Origin: Pseudoscardovia suis
GTDB taxonomy: Bacteria; Actinomycetota; Actinomycetes; Actinomycetales; Bifidobacteriaceae
DNA: 64,000 bases
Assembly: GCF_002797875.1 (NCBI RefSeq)
Contig: NZ_PGFC01000002.1
Span: 367,127-431,126 of the forward strand
Reading direction: 5' to 3'
The translations under genes were made by a program, and so were the position numbers. Numbering within the stretch: position 1 is the first letter of the stretch; the number at the start of each line of letters is the position of its first letter. Positions 56,291-64,000 of the stretch are shown piece after piece. Below the pieces are notes generated by a model that did not search any database, was not told the origin of the DNA, and worked only from the letters and a program-made list of their open reading frames with translations.

Positions 56291-58293
56291 GCCAGACGCC
56301 AGCAAAGAAACCGGCGAACAATCGTCCGGCGCCCGGCACAGTGAAAAGGCTCATGGGCTACATCCTGCGTTACCGCTGGCAGGTCGTGGTAATCCTGCTC
56401 GCAATCATCGTCATGGCTGTCTCCCAAGCCTTTTCAATTGCATTCCTCCAGCAGCTCATCGACAAATACATCCTGCCGCTCGTGGGGCAGACCAATCCGG
56501 ATTGGCAGCCGCTGGCGCGAGCAATCGCGCTGCTTGCCGTGCTGTATGTGGTGGGAACGTTCAGCATCTGGCTGTGGAACTGGATGGTCGTCAAAGTGGA
56601 GCAAGGCACGCTCAAGACGATTCGCGACGAGATGTTCGCCCATCAGCAGCGTCTGCCGATTCGTTACTTCGACACGCATGAGCATGGCGATGTGATGAGC
56701 CGTTACACGAACGACACCGATACATTGCGCCAAGCCATCTCGCAGTCGATTCCGCAGATGATCTCGTCTCTGATCAGCGCTTTCGCCTCCCTTGTGGCGA
56801 TGCTTGCGCTTTCCGTGCCGTTCGGGCTGTTTTCGCTTGTGTTCGCCATCGTGCTGTTCATGATGGTCAACAAGCTTGTCAAGCGCAGCGGCGCGCACTT
56901 CATACGCCAGCAGAAGTCATTGGGCGATGTCAACGGATTCGTCGAAGAGGCCGTCAACGGGCAGAAGGTCATCAAGGTCTTCAACCATGAGGATGCGACA
57001 CAACGCGAATTCGACCGGAAGAACGAAGAGCTTTTCGACGCTTCCGCCCGCGCCAACACTTATGGCAACATCATCATGCCGATCGTGAACAACATGGGCT
57101 ACCTGTTGTATGTGATCATCGCCATCGCGGGGGCCGCCGTGGGCATCGCCGGCCTGCCGAACCTCAGCTTCGGCGGCGTTGGCGTGATGACGCTGGGCAC
57201 GATTGTGTCACTGCTGACACTGGTCAAGGGATTCCTCAACCCCTTGGGCCAGGTTTCCATGCAGTTCAACATGGTGCTCATGGCGCTCGCAGGCGCGTCT
57301 CGCATCTTCGCCCTGATGGACGAGCCGGTGGAAACCGATGAGGGGACCGTGACGCTCGTCAACGTGGAATTGGGTGCCGACGGCCGCACGATGACCGAGA
57401 CAAAGCGCGAGACCGGCCACTGGGCATGGAAGCGCGCCGCGGACGACGATGGCACGAGGTCTCTCGCGGCGGCGTCCAAGCTCAAGGGGTCGGCGCGCGA
57501 AGTGGCGCTCAAGGCCAAGGAACAGGCCGTCACGTCGCCGGACGGACGCTACACCCTGCTGCGCGGTGATGTGCGCTTCACCGACGTGACATTCAGCTAC
57601 GTGCCGGGAAAGCCTGTGCTGCATGACATCACGTGGTTCGCTAAGCCGGGCCAGAAGATGGCCTTGGTGGGCGCCACTGGTGCGGGCAAGACGACGGTGA
57701 CGAACCTCATCAACCGTTTCTATGACGTGCAGGAAGGCCAGATTCTGTATGACGGCATCGATGTGAAGAACATCCGCAAGCCTGATTTGCGCCGTTCGCT
57801 GGGCATCGTGCTGCAGGACGTGAACCTGTTCACCGGCACTGTGATGGACAACATCCGCTATGGCAGGCTTGACGCGACGGACGAGGAATGCATCGAGGCG
57901 GCGAAGCTCACGAACGCCGACGGCTTCATCCGCATGCTGCCCAACGGCTACCAGACCGTGCTTTCCGGCGACGGCTCGGGATTGTCGCAAGGCCAGCGCC
58001 AGCTGATTTCCATCGCCCGCGCCGCCGTCGCCAATCCGCCGTGCATGATTCTCGACGAAGCGACGAGCTCCATCGACACCCGAACCGAGGAAGTCGTGCA
58101 AGCCGGCATGGATAACCTGATGAAGGGGCGCACGGTGTTCGTCATCGCCCATCGCCTCTCCACGGTGCGCAACTCCGACGTGATCATGGTGCTCGACCAC
58201 GGCCGCATCATCGAGCGCGGCAACCACGACGAGCTCATTGCCCAGAAGGGCGAATACTACCAGCTCTACACTGGCGCACTCGAACTCGAGTAA
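56287..58293 (+). CDS. ABC-type multidrug exporter half, consensus catalytic site
   Basis: A 668-residue half-transporter that pairs with the preceding protein. Six membrane segments are followed by an unusual charged insert (about 60 residues, around VELGADGRTMTETKRETG) between the transmembrane region and the ATPase. The ATPase has Walker A GATGAGKTT (Lys468), Walker B MILDEATSSID with catalytic Glu591, and an altered signature LSQGQ instead of LSGGQ. In heterodimers this signature completes the degenerate site of the partner, while the good Walker B here pairs with VSGGQ in the partner. The start ATG 56287 overlaps the previous stop (ATGA); a terminator follows. Confidence 0.94.
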   Translation: MSQTPAKKPANNRPAPGTVKRLMGYILRYRWQVVVILLAIIVMAVSQAFSIAFLQQLIDKYILPLVGQTNPDWQPLARAIALLAVLYVVGTFSIWLWNWMVVKVEQGTLKTIRDEMFAHQQRLPIRYFDTHEHGDVMSRYTNDTDTLRQAISQSIPQMISSLISAFASLVAMLALSVPFGLFSLVFAIVLFMMVNKLVKRSGAHFIRQQKSLGDVNGFVEEAVNGQKVIKVFNHEDATQREFDRKNEELFDASARANTYGNIIMPIVNNMGYLLYVIIAIAGAAVGIAGLPNLSFGGVGVMTLGTIVSLLTLVKGFLNPLGQVSMQFNMVLMALAGASRIFALMDEPVETDEGTVTLVNVELGADGRTMTETKRETGHWAWKRAADDDGTRSLAAASKLKGSAREVALKAKEQAVTSPDGRYTLLRGDVRFTDVTFSYVPGKPVLHDITWFAKPGQKMALVGATGAGKTTVTNLINRFYDVQEGQILYDGIDVKNIRKPDLRRSLGIVLQDVNLFTGTVMDNIRYGRLDATDEECIEAAKLTNADGFIRMLPNGYQTVLSGDGSGLSQGQRQLISIARAAVANPPCMILDEATSSIDTRTEEVVQAGMDNLMKGRTVFVIAHRLSTVRNSDVIMVLDHGRIIERGNHDELIAQKGEYYQLYTGALELE

Positions 58294-58310
58294 GGGGCGG
58301 GCACAACGAT

Positions 58311-58354
58311 AAGGGCCCATCGCAGCAATCGCGCTGCGATGGGCCCTTTGTTTA
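58311..58354 (+). terminator. Terminator after the ABC exporter operon
   Basis: aagggcccatcgcagc (58311-58326) pairs exactly with gctgcgatgggccctt (58333-58348), followed by tgttta. It is also in position to serve the convergent GH3 gene. Confidence 0.88.
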
Positions 58355-58416
58355 TGTGTTTATGCCGCGTTGTGTCAGTGCGTCACGCCATGTCAATGCG
58401 ACGCGTTGCGGCAGTC

Positions 58417-58482
58417 GGCGTGCGCCATGGATTGTCAGTTGGCGTGCGCCATGGATTGTCGGTTGGCGTGCGCCATGGATTG
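58417..58482 (+). repeat. Three 24-nt tandem repeats across the stop codon of the GH3 gene
   Basis: The 18-mer ggcgtgcgccatggattg occurs at 58417, 58441 and 58465, separated by 6 nt. On the minus strand it encodes SMAHAN-type units. A CGA-to-TGA change at 58435-58437 forms the GH3 stop codon between copies, so the third copy is downstream of the stop. Confidence 0.88.
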
Positions 58483-60861
58483 CGCGCGAACCGTGAACCG
58501 TGCGCATGTGAGGTCCGGCCGCCGGCTGGAATGGCCGATGAGCAGCTCGAACTCGCCGGGCTCGACAACGCGGTGCGCCTGCGCATCGACGATGCTGCAA
58601 TCCCGCACCGGTATGTCGAACGACACGGTCGTCGATTCACCGGGTTGCAGTTCCACGCGTTGGAACGCCTTGAGCTCGCGATCCGCCCACGTGCAGGAGG
58701 TCACCAGATCCGTGACGTATGCCTGCACCACCTCGGAACCCGGCCGGCTCCCGGTGTTCGTCAGCGCAATCGAGGCGTGGATGGTGTCGCAAGTGCCGAA
58801 TGCGCCGTCTTGCGGGACATTCTCGATCACCGGCTCCCCATACTCGAACGTGGTGTACGACAGTCCCTCGCCGAATGCGAACGCCGGGTCCTGCGTCAGA
58901 TCGGCATACCGGTTGCCATGCTGACCGCGTATCTGGTTGTAATACACGGGAAGCTGGCCTGCATGACGGGGGAACGTGATGGGAAGCCGTCCGCTCGGAT
59001 TCGTCAGCCCCAGTATGACCTCAGCAATAGCCTGTCCGCCTTTCATGCCCGGGCACGGCGCCCATAGCAGTGCCGACGTGCCGGCGGCGGCTGATTCATC
59101 CACAATCACCCCGTTGGTGCCGATCACACAGGCGGGAAGCACCATTGGCTTGGAACTCATGAGCACAACCACCAACGGTTTGCCGGTTTCACGTGAAACA
59201 CCGCACAGGGCTTCCAGCAGCGCGTTCTGTCCGCCTTGCAATTCCAGCGTTGCGGTCGATCGGGTTTCACCGATCATCTGGATGGTGTCTCCCACAACCG
59301 CCACCACAAGGTCGGAGCGCCGGGCGTTTTCCACGGCATCGTCAATCAGCGCTTGGTCAATCGCGGCGGACACGCCAATCTTCGGTCGCGGCTGGCCATC
59401 CGGGAAGAATTCACCCTCGGGGTCAGGTCGCAAATCGACGATGTTCGCGCCACGCGAATACACGACCTCGCACTCAGGCGGTGCGAGTTGGGTGAATCCG
59501 TCAAGCACCGTGGTGATCATGTTGCGCGGCTGGCCTTGCGGCATCCAATCGACCTGGCCGGAATTGCCCGCCCAGTCACCCAGCTGCGCCTGGGCGTCAT
59601 CCGCGAGCGGGCCGATGACGGCGATGCGTTTGGCACTGTGAGCGTCAAACGGCAGCGCGCCGTTGTTTTTCAACAGCACTATCGCCTCGCGCGTCGCCGC
59701 GAGGTTAAGCTGCTCGTGCTCGGCTGAACCGATGGAGGCGTTGATGCGCTCGCGGTCGGGCAGACGCGGGTTTTCGAACAGTCCGAGGCGGAATTTCAAA
59801 GCGAGTATGCGCTTGACCGCGTCATCGATGAGCGCTTCGTCAAGCAATCCGGTTCGCACCGCCTCGAGGGCGCCTTCGTAAAACTGCGGTGTGGTCATGA
59901 TCAGGTCGTTGCCGGCCTTGACCGCATCAGCTGCGGCGTGCGCATAGTCCGGCTTGACATGCTGCTCCCACACGGAACGGCCGACATTGTCCCAATCGGT
60001 CACCAGCGTTCCGTGGTAATCCCACTCGCCCCGCAGCTTGTCGTTGAGCAGCCAGTTGTTGAAGGTGACAGGCACTCCCTCGATGGCTTCATAGCCAAGC
60101 ATGAACGTGGCGCAGCCTTCCTTGGCGACTCGTTCGAAGGGTGGCAGGAACCATGACTCGAGTTTGCGGCGACTCAGGTCGGCCTCGGATGCGTCGCGCC
60201 CGCCTTCGGTTTGCGAATATCCGGCGAAATGCTTGGCACACGCCAAGATCGCGTCCTTTGCCAAAGGTTCGTCCGCCGTGGTTCCGCCTTGGTATCCCTT
60301 GATGATGCTCGATGCCAGCTCGCCAATGAGATAGGGGTCTTCGCCAAAGGTTTCTCCCACGCGTCCCCAACGGGTGTCGCGGGCAATGCACAGCACTGGT
60401 GAAAACGTCCAATGCACTCCGGTAGCCGACACCTCTTCGGCGGTGGCGCGTCCAATAGCGCGGAGCATATCCGAGTCCCATGTTGCGGCCATTCCCAGCT
60501 GCTCCGGGAAGATGGTGGCGCCCGGCCAGAAGGAATAGCCGTGGATGCAATCGTCGCCGATGAGCAGCGGGATTCCCAGACGGGTCTTGGATTGAACGAT
60601 TTCGCAGGCCTTGAACAGGTCGTTGGGCGATGTGTGCAGGATGGAACCAACGTGCCGGCCGGCTATGAGGTCTTCAAGATCGGCGCCGCGGGCATCGAGC
60701 TGCATCATCTGCCCGACCTTCTCTTCGAGCGTCATGCGCGACAGCAAGTCGTTGATTCTCTCTTCGGTGGGCAGATTGGGATTTTTGTAAGCTGGCGCTT
60801 CGTTGTGTGAGGGTGTGTTGTGCGAGGGTGTGTTGTGTGAGGGTGTGGTTGCTTCGGTCAT
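58435..60861 (-). CDS. Glycoside hydrolase family 3 beta-glucosidase
   Basis: A cytoplasmic 808-residue enzyme that removes beta-linked glucose or similar sugars from oligosaccharides or plant glycosides. The N-terminal GH3 domain contains FSPVLCIARDTRWGRVGETFGED, the substrate-binding KHFAGY, and the nucleophile Asp289 in LVTDWDNVGRS. The alpha/beta sandwich domain and a C-terminal fibronectin-III-like domain (LSYTTFEYGEP, TNTGSRPGSEVVQAYV) follow. There is no signal peptide. The first 20 residues repeat TPSHN three times, and the C-terminus repeats SMAHAN; both come from short tandem DNA repeats. The ATG at 60861 lacks a strong ribosome binding site. Substrate specificity cannot be read from sequence. 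Confidence 0.94.
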   Translation of the reverse strand: MTEATTPSHNTPSHNTPSHNEAPAYKNPNLPTEERINDLLSRMTLEEKVGQMMQLDARGADLEDLIAGRHVGSILHTSPNDLFKACEIVQSKTRLGIPLLIGDDCIHGYSFWPGATIFPEQLGMAATWDSDMLRAIGRATAEEVSATGVHWTFSPVLCIARDTRWGRVGETFGEDPYLIGELASSIIKGYQGGTTADEPLAKDAILACAKHFAGYSQTEGGRDASEADLSRRKLESWFLPPFERVAKEGCATFMLGYEAIEGVPVTFNNWLLNDKLRGEWDYHGTLVTDWDNVGRSVWEQHVKPDYAHAAADAVKAGNDLIMTTPQFYEGALEAVRTGLLDEALIDDAVKRILALKFRLGLFENPRLPDRERINASIGSAEHEQLNLAATREAIVLLKNNGALPFDAHSAKRIAVIGPLADDAQAQLGDWAGNSGQVDWMPQGQPRNMITTVLDGFTQLAPPECEVVYSRGANIVDLRPDPEGEFFPDGQPRPKIGVSAAIDQALIDDAVENARRSDLVVAVVGDTIQMIGETRSTATLELQGGQNALLEALCGVSRETGKPLVVVLMSSKPMVLPACVIGTNGVIVDESAAAGTSALLWAPCPGMKGGQAIAEVILGLTNPSGRLPITFPRHAGQLPVYYNQIRGQHGNRYADLTQDPAFAFGEGLSYTTFEYGEPVIENVPQDGAFGTCDTIHASIALTNTGSRPGSEVVQAYVTDLVTSCTWADRELKAFQRVELQPGESTTVSFDIPVRDCSIVDAQAHRVVEPGEFELLIGHSSRRPDLTCARFTVRAQSMAHANRQSMAHAN

Positions 60862-60945
60862 GGCATTGGCTCGTTTCTTGCGAATATGGTGTCGGACGGC
60901 ATTGTCATTTCATTGCAATCATAGGTTTTCTGCGCTGTCGACATA

Positions 60946-61031
60946 CCCTGTGCCGGTGAATGTTTTGTGTTGGTGAGTGCCCTGTGCCGGCGAATGCCTT
61001 GTGATTGGCGAATGCCCTGTGATTGGCAAGG
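60946..61031 (+). repeat. Five tandem 17-18-nt repeats upstream of the TetM-like gene
   Basis: Units start at 60946, 60963, 60980, 60997 and 61015, following ccctgtgccggcgaatg with substitutions. They fill the spacer between the divergent GH3 gene and the TetM-like GTPase gene, so they could affect expression of either. Confidence 0.85.
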
Positions 61032-61093
61032 GCAGTGGTCTGTGACAGATTCGGAGATGCCTCAAAATCGGTGGGTGCGGCAATCATGGGGGC

Positions 61094-63484
61094 ATGACTG
61101 ATTCCGCCACTTCTTCTTTCGCCGCGTCCTCCGGGTCTTCCGCCTCCGCCAGCCATGCCACTTCGCGGCGGCGTGTGGTCGCAGGCATCGTGGCACACGT
61201 GGATGCCGGCAAGACCACATTGTCGGAGGCCTTGCTGTATGTGGCGGGACAGGTGCGCGAAATCGGGCGTGTCGATCATGGCGATGCATTCCTCGATCCC
61301 GAGGCGATGGAAAAGAAGCGCGGCATCACCATCCACGCGCATCAGGCGCGCATCCGCCATGGCGGTCTGGACCTGACGATGCTTGATACGCCGGGGCATG
61401 TGGATTTCGCGGCGGACACTGAACGAGTGCTGCGAGTGCTTGACTACGCGATTTTGGTGATTTCCGGCACCGATGGTGTGCAAGGGCACACCAAGACGCT
61501 ATGGCGGTTGCTGGCGCGTTACAACGTGCCGGTGTTCGTGTTCGTCAACAAGATGGACGCGCCTGGTGCCAGTCGCGACACCGTGCTTGCCCAGTTGCGC
61601 TCGCGGCTGTCGGATGCCATGGTGCCGTTGGGCGATGGGCTTGAGGCGTGTGCCGAGGACATGGCGATGCAAAACGAACAGGCGATGGACGAGTTTCTTG
61701 AAACCGGCACGCTGGGGGAGGGCACTGTGCGTGCCCTTATCGCACGGCGTGCGGTGTTTCCGGTGTTTTTCGGTTCGGCGCTGCGCATGGAGGGGGTGAA
61801 GGCGTTCCTTGATGGGTTGGATTCGTGGATGCTTGAGGCGCCGCGCCCGGATGCGTTTGGTGCGAGGGTGTATCGAGTGTCGCATGATGAGCGCGGCAAC
61901 AGGCTCACGTGGATGCGTGTGACGGGTGGTGAGCTGCGCGCCAAGCAGATGCTGCACGAGGTGCCGGGCGGCGGTGCCGGAGTGGCTGGCGGTGCTGATG
62001 GGGCTGATGACGCTGGCGGCGCGAGCGAGGCTGGCGATGCCGGCAGCGAGGTTGGCTCGGCTGGTGACGAGGTCGGCACGTGGGAGAAAATCGACCAGAT
62101 CCGCATCTACAACGGTGCCAAATACGAGGTGGTCACGCTGGTGCCATCTGGGTCGGTGTGCGCGGTGGCCGGTCCTGAGCGCACATTCCCTGGCGAGGGT
62201 CTGGGTTTCGAACCGGATGCGGGCGCGCCCATGCTGCAGCCTGTGCTGACGTACGCTGTGCTGCCAGCGGGGGCGAACCAGCCAAGCGCTAGCGATGTTT
62301 CTTCCGGGGCGTCGCACGGCAATCAGGATTCACCGCGCGCAGATTCCGCTGACGGCGCCAAGAATCAGGGAAACAATAATTCTTCCAATTCCCCAGCAAC
62401 CACTTCTTCCAACGTCGCACACGCCCAAGCCGGCACAACGGACGGCATCGCGGCGAGGGCAGGCGGCCTGCAGTTCGATGAAAACACCTTGCACAAGCTC
62501 ATTGCGGCGTTGCGCGAACTGGAGGACGAGGAACCATTGCTGCGCGTCGCGTGGGTGGAGCGTCTACAGGAACTGCACGTGCAGCTGATGGGCGAGGTGC
62601 AGCTTGACGTGATCCGCCAGGCGTTGCATGAGCGCTCCGGCATCGATGTGGATTTTGGCACCGGCGGGATTCTCTACAAAGAGACCGTGACCGCGACAAT
62701 GGAAGGCGTGGGGCATTTCGAGCCGCTGCGCCATTACGCCGAGGCTCACATTCTCATTGAGCCGGGGGAGCCTGGCAGCGGCGTGCATGTGGGTGCGCAT
62801 GTCAGTGAGGATGTGCTCGCGCGCAACTGGCAGCGTTTGGTGGTGACGCATCTTGCCGAGAAAACGCATCTGGGCGTGCTTGTTGGTGCTCCGCTCACCG
62901 ATGTGCGGCTTACGCTCGTGGCGGGACGCGCGCATCTCAAGCACACCGAGGGTGGTGATTTTCGTCAGGCGACGTACCGCGCGGTGCGGCAAGGTCTCAT
63001 GGAACTTCGCCAGCGCGGCGAATGTCGTTTGCTGGAACCGTGGTATGCGTTCCGGCTTGAAGTGCCGCAGGAGTGCGTGGGGCGTGCGATGTCAGATGTG
63101 CAGCGCATGGGCGGTGAGTTTGAGTTGGAGGCTGCCGGTGGCATGGATGGCGGTGCCGCGGGCACGGATGCCGGTGGCGTGGGCAGCGCGGTGCTAGTCG
63201 GGAAGGCGCCGGTGAGCCAGATGCGTGATTATGCGATGGATGTCAATTCGTTCACTCACGGCATGGGACGGCTGTCGTGCACTTTTGCCGGATACAGGCC
63301 GTGCCATGAGGAGGACTCGGTGGTGGCGGCAGCGGGTTATGATCCGGTCGCTGACCTCGACAACACGCCGGATTCGGTGTTTTGTGCGCATGGCGCCGGG
63401 TATCCGGTGGCGTGGCAGGACGTGCCAGACCATATGCATGTGCCGTATGCATGGCCAGGCATGCGTGATGTCGCGGCGGTGTGA
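61094..63484 (+). CDS. Translation-factor GTPase of the TetM/EF-G-like family (ribosomal protection type)
   Basis: A 796-residue GTPase related to EF-G and tetracycline ribosomal protection proteins. GTPase motifs are clear: GIVAHVDAGKTT (Lys40-Thr41), KKRGITI (switch I), DTPGHVDF (G3) and NKMD (G4). Domains III-V follow with LHVQLMGEVQLDVI and the C-terminal EF-G-like fold. It is much longer than TetM (about 640 residues) because of Gly/Ala/Asp-rich and Ser/Asn-rich inserts encoded near 61965-62085 and 62280-62450 and a Gly-rich insert near 63135. These low-complexity inserts and its size suggest a resident chromosomal protein rather than a transferred resistance gene; whether it protects from tetracycline is uncertain. 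The ATG at 61094 has ggggg upstream. Confidence 0.85.
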   Translation: MTDSATSSFAASSGSSASASHATSRRRVVAGIVAHVDAGKTTLSEALLYVAGQVREIGRVDHGDAFLDPEAMEKKRGITIHAHQARIRHGGLDLTMLDTPGHVDFAADTERVLRVLDYAILVISGTDGVQGHTKTLWRLLARYNVPVFVFVNKMDAPGASRDTVLAQLRSRLSDAMVPLGDGLEACAEDMAMQNEQAMDEFLETGTLGEGTVRALIARRAVFPVFFGSALRMEGVKAFLDGLDSWMLEAPRPDAFGARVYRVSHDERGNRLTWMRVTGGELRAKQMLHEVPGGGAGVAGGADGADDAGGASEAGDAGSEVGSAGDEVGTWEKIDQIRIYNGAKYEVVTLVPSGSVCAVAGPERTFPGEGLGFEPDAGAPMLQPVLTYAVLPAGANQPSASDVSSGASHGNQDSPRADSADGAKNQGNNNSSNSPATTSSNVAHAQAGTTDGIAARAGGLQFDENTLHKLIAALRELEDEEPLLRVAWVERLQELHVQLMGEVQLDVIRQALHERSGIDVDFGTGGILYKETVTATMEGVGHFEPLRHYAEAHILIEPGEPGSGVHVGAHVSEDVLARNWQRLVVTHLAEKTHLGVLVGAPLTDVRLTLVAGRAHLKHTEGGDFRQATYRAVRQGLMELRQRGECRLLEPWYAFRLEVPQECVGRAMSDVQRMGGEFELEAAGGMDGGAAGTDAGGVGSAVLVGKAPVSQMRDYAMDVNSFTHGMGRLSCTFAGYRPCHEEDSVVAAAGYDPVADLDNTPDSVFCAHGAGYPVAWQDVPDHMHVPYAWPGMRDVAAV

Positions 63485-63604
63485 ATTCCGCGGGCGGTGT
63501 GAGCGCTTATTGCGTTGACACTGTTGGGCTCGTCGCCCGATGATGGTGTGAATTCCGCAGGCGACATAACCACGGCGTGTGACGGTGTACCATATATATT
63601 CGTT

Positions 63605-63677
63605 GCCCCGGTAGCTCAGGGGATAGAGCACCGCTCTCCTAAAGCGGGTGTCGTGCGTTCGAATCGCATCCGGGGCA
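63605..63677 (+). tRNA. tRNA-Arg (anticodon CCU)
   Basis: Acceptor stem gccccgg/ccggggc with discriminator A at 63677. D arm gctcaggggatagagc, anticodon stem ccgct/agcgg with loop ctcctaa giving anticodon CCT, and T arm gtgcg-ttcgaat-cgcat. CCA is not encoded. It reads the rare AGG codon. Confidence 0.95.
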
Positions 63678-63682
63678 CTCTT

Positions 63683-63710
63683 CGCCGGCGTTGTCGCCGG
63701 CGTTTTTCTT
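63683..63710 (+). terminator. Terminator after tRNA-Arg
   Basis: cgccggcg-ttgt-cgccggcg followed by tttttctttt, 5 nt after the tRNA. Each arm is also self-complementary. Confidence 0.9.
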
Positions 63711-63888
63711 TTCCGCGGGACTAGCCGTGGTCTGGGGTGCCGTGGTCATTGCCGCGGCCTGGGCACGGACTGGAGCGGTCACACCCATCGCGTTCATGAT
63801 TGAATCGTCCATCAGCGTCTCCGGCGTCGTGCCCCTATCCCTCATGATGGTCTGACGATGTGGAACGCCTTACGTTCTTGCCGAGGGA

Positions 63889-63925
63889 CATATAGGAACC
63901 AAGTTGGCATATAGGAACCAAAGTT
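63889..63925 (+). repeat. Direct repeat of catataggaaccaa(a)gtt
   Basis: Copies at 63889-63905 and 63908-63925 differ by one inserted A. They lie just beyond the 3' end of the minus-strand gene at the window edge, where an element boundary or regulatory site is possible. The rest of 63711-63944 shows no supported gene. Confidence 0.7.
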
Positions 63926-63944
63926 ATTGCTTTAGACTTCTCGT

Positions 63945-64000
63945 TCAGGTGTTGAAGACGGGCATGTGCAGGTCGGTCCATTCGATTGAGGTGCCGGGTT
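63945..64000 (-). CDS. 3' end of a minus-strand gene entering from the right (unidentified)
   Basis: On the minus strand a frame from the window edge reads GTSIEWTDLHMPVFNT and stops with TGA at 63945-63947. Too little is visible to name it, and frame choice is not certain. It might belong to an accessory or mobile element downstream of tRNA-Arg. Confidence 0.3.
   Translation of the reverse strand, partial: PGTSIEWTDLHMPVFNT

Noticed and set aside
61094..63484. Acquired tetracycline resistance gene
   Set aside because: Similarity to ribosomal protection proteins is clear, but the protein has large low-complexity inserts, sits among housekeeping genes and has no mobile context, so resistance is not claimed.
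63639..63845. Minus-strand frame of 68 residues overlapping tRNA-Arg and its terminator
   Set aside because: Its 3' part is the reverse complement of the tRNA and terminator; the remaining Ala/Thr-rich 45 residues have no ribosome binding site or recognisable motif. A decayed gene fragment cannot be excluded.

Overview
The window is a gene-dense, high-GC stretch of an actinobacterial chromosome, most probably Bifidobacterium or a close relative in Bifidobacteriaceae. This is inferred from the gene set: sortase-anchored pilins and adhesins, a surface alkaline phosphatase, aminopeptidases PepC and PepN, a GH3 beta-glucosidase, a TetM-like GTPase, a dapB-dapA-RNase J cluster, and an ileS T-box of the translational type. 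No prophage, CRISPR array or complete insertion sequence was found. A short partial frame beyond the tRNA-Arg at the right edge could belong to an accessory element.

Layout. 1-11.9 kb: 3' part of a UvrD/RecB-type helicase-nuclease, an acetyltransferase, an MFS transporter, dapB-dapA (lysine/diaminopimelate) with RNase J, and a proline symporter on the minus strand. 11.9-20.5 kb: a surface block with a first array of hairpin repeats, a 9-G tract, two pilin-type LPXTG proteins, rlmH, and a coiled-coil surface protein with an LASTG tail. 20.8-27.8 kb: housekeeping genes pepN, glmM and def, then a MEMO1-AMMECR1 fusion protein. 27.9-29.1 kb: a 12-unit array of about 50-nt dyad repeats with a period near 72 nt, and no gene. 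29.1-36.8 kb: alkaline phosphatase with a PHO-box-like operator upstream, xseA-xseB, a membrane-bound endonuclease/exonuclease/phosphatase-family protein, and an orphan peptide-binding lipoprotein. 37.1-42.2 kb: one 1,697-residue protein related to activators of 2-hydroxyacyl-CoA dehydratases. 42.4-53.4 kb: pepC, T-box plus ileS, a 1,632-residue thioester-domain adhesin, and a small DUF1805 protein. 53.6-58.3 kb: a MarR regulator overlapping two ABC half-exporters, with a perfect palindromic operator upstream. 58.4-64 kb: GH3 beta-glucosidase, TetM-like GTPase, tRNA-Arg(CCU), and the edge of a minus-strand gene.

How the parts work together. Five proteins carry sortase-type C-termini (two pilins, the thioester adhesin, the alkaline phosphatase, the coiled-coil protein), yet no sortase gene is present, so anchoring must depend on enzymes encoded elsewhere. 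Regulation is visible in the DNA at four places: the ileS T-box, the MarR palindrome, the phased 11-nt repeats upstream of the phosphatase, and the poly-G tract upstream of the first pilin. The most unusual structure is the pair of related hairpin-repeat arrays at 12.2 and 27.9-28.8 kb. Many intergenic spacers also hold small tandem duplications of 16-24 nt and long hairpins, several of which lack a T tract.
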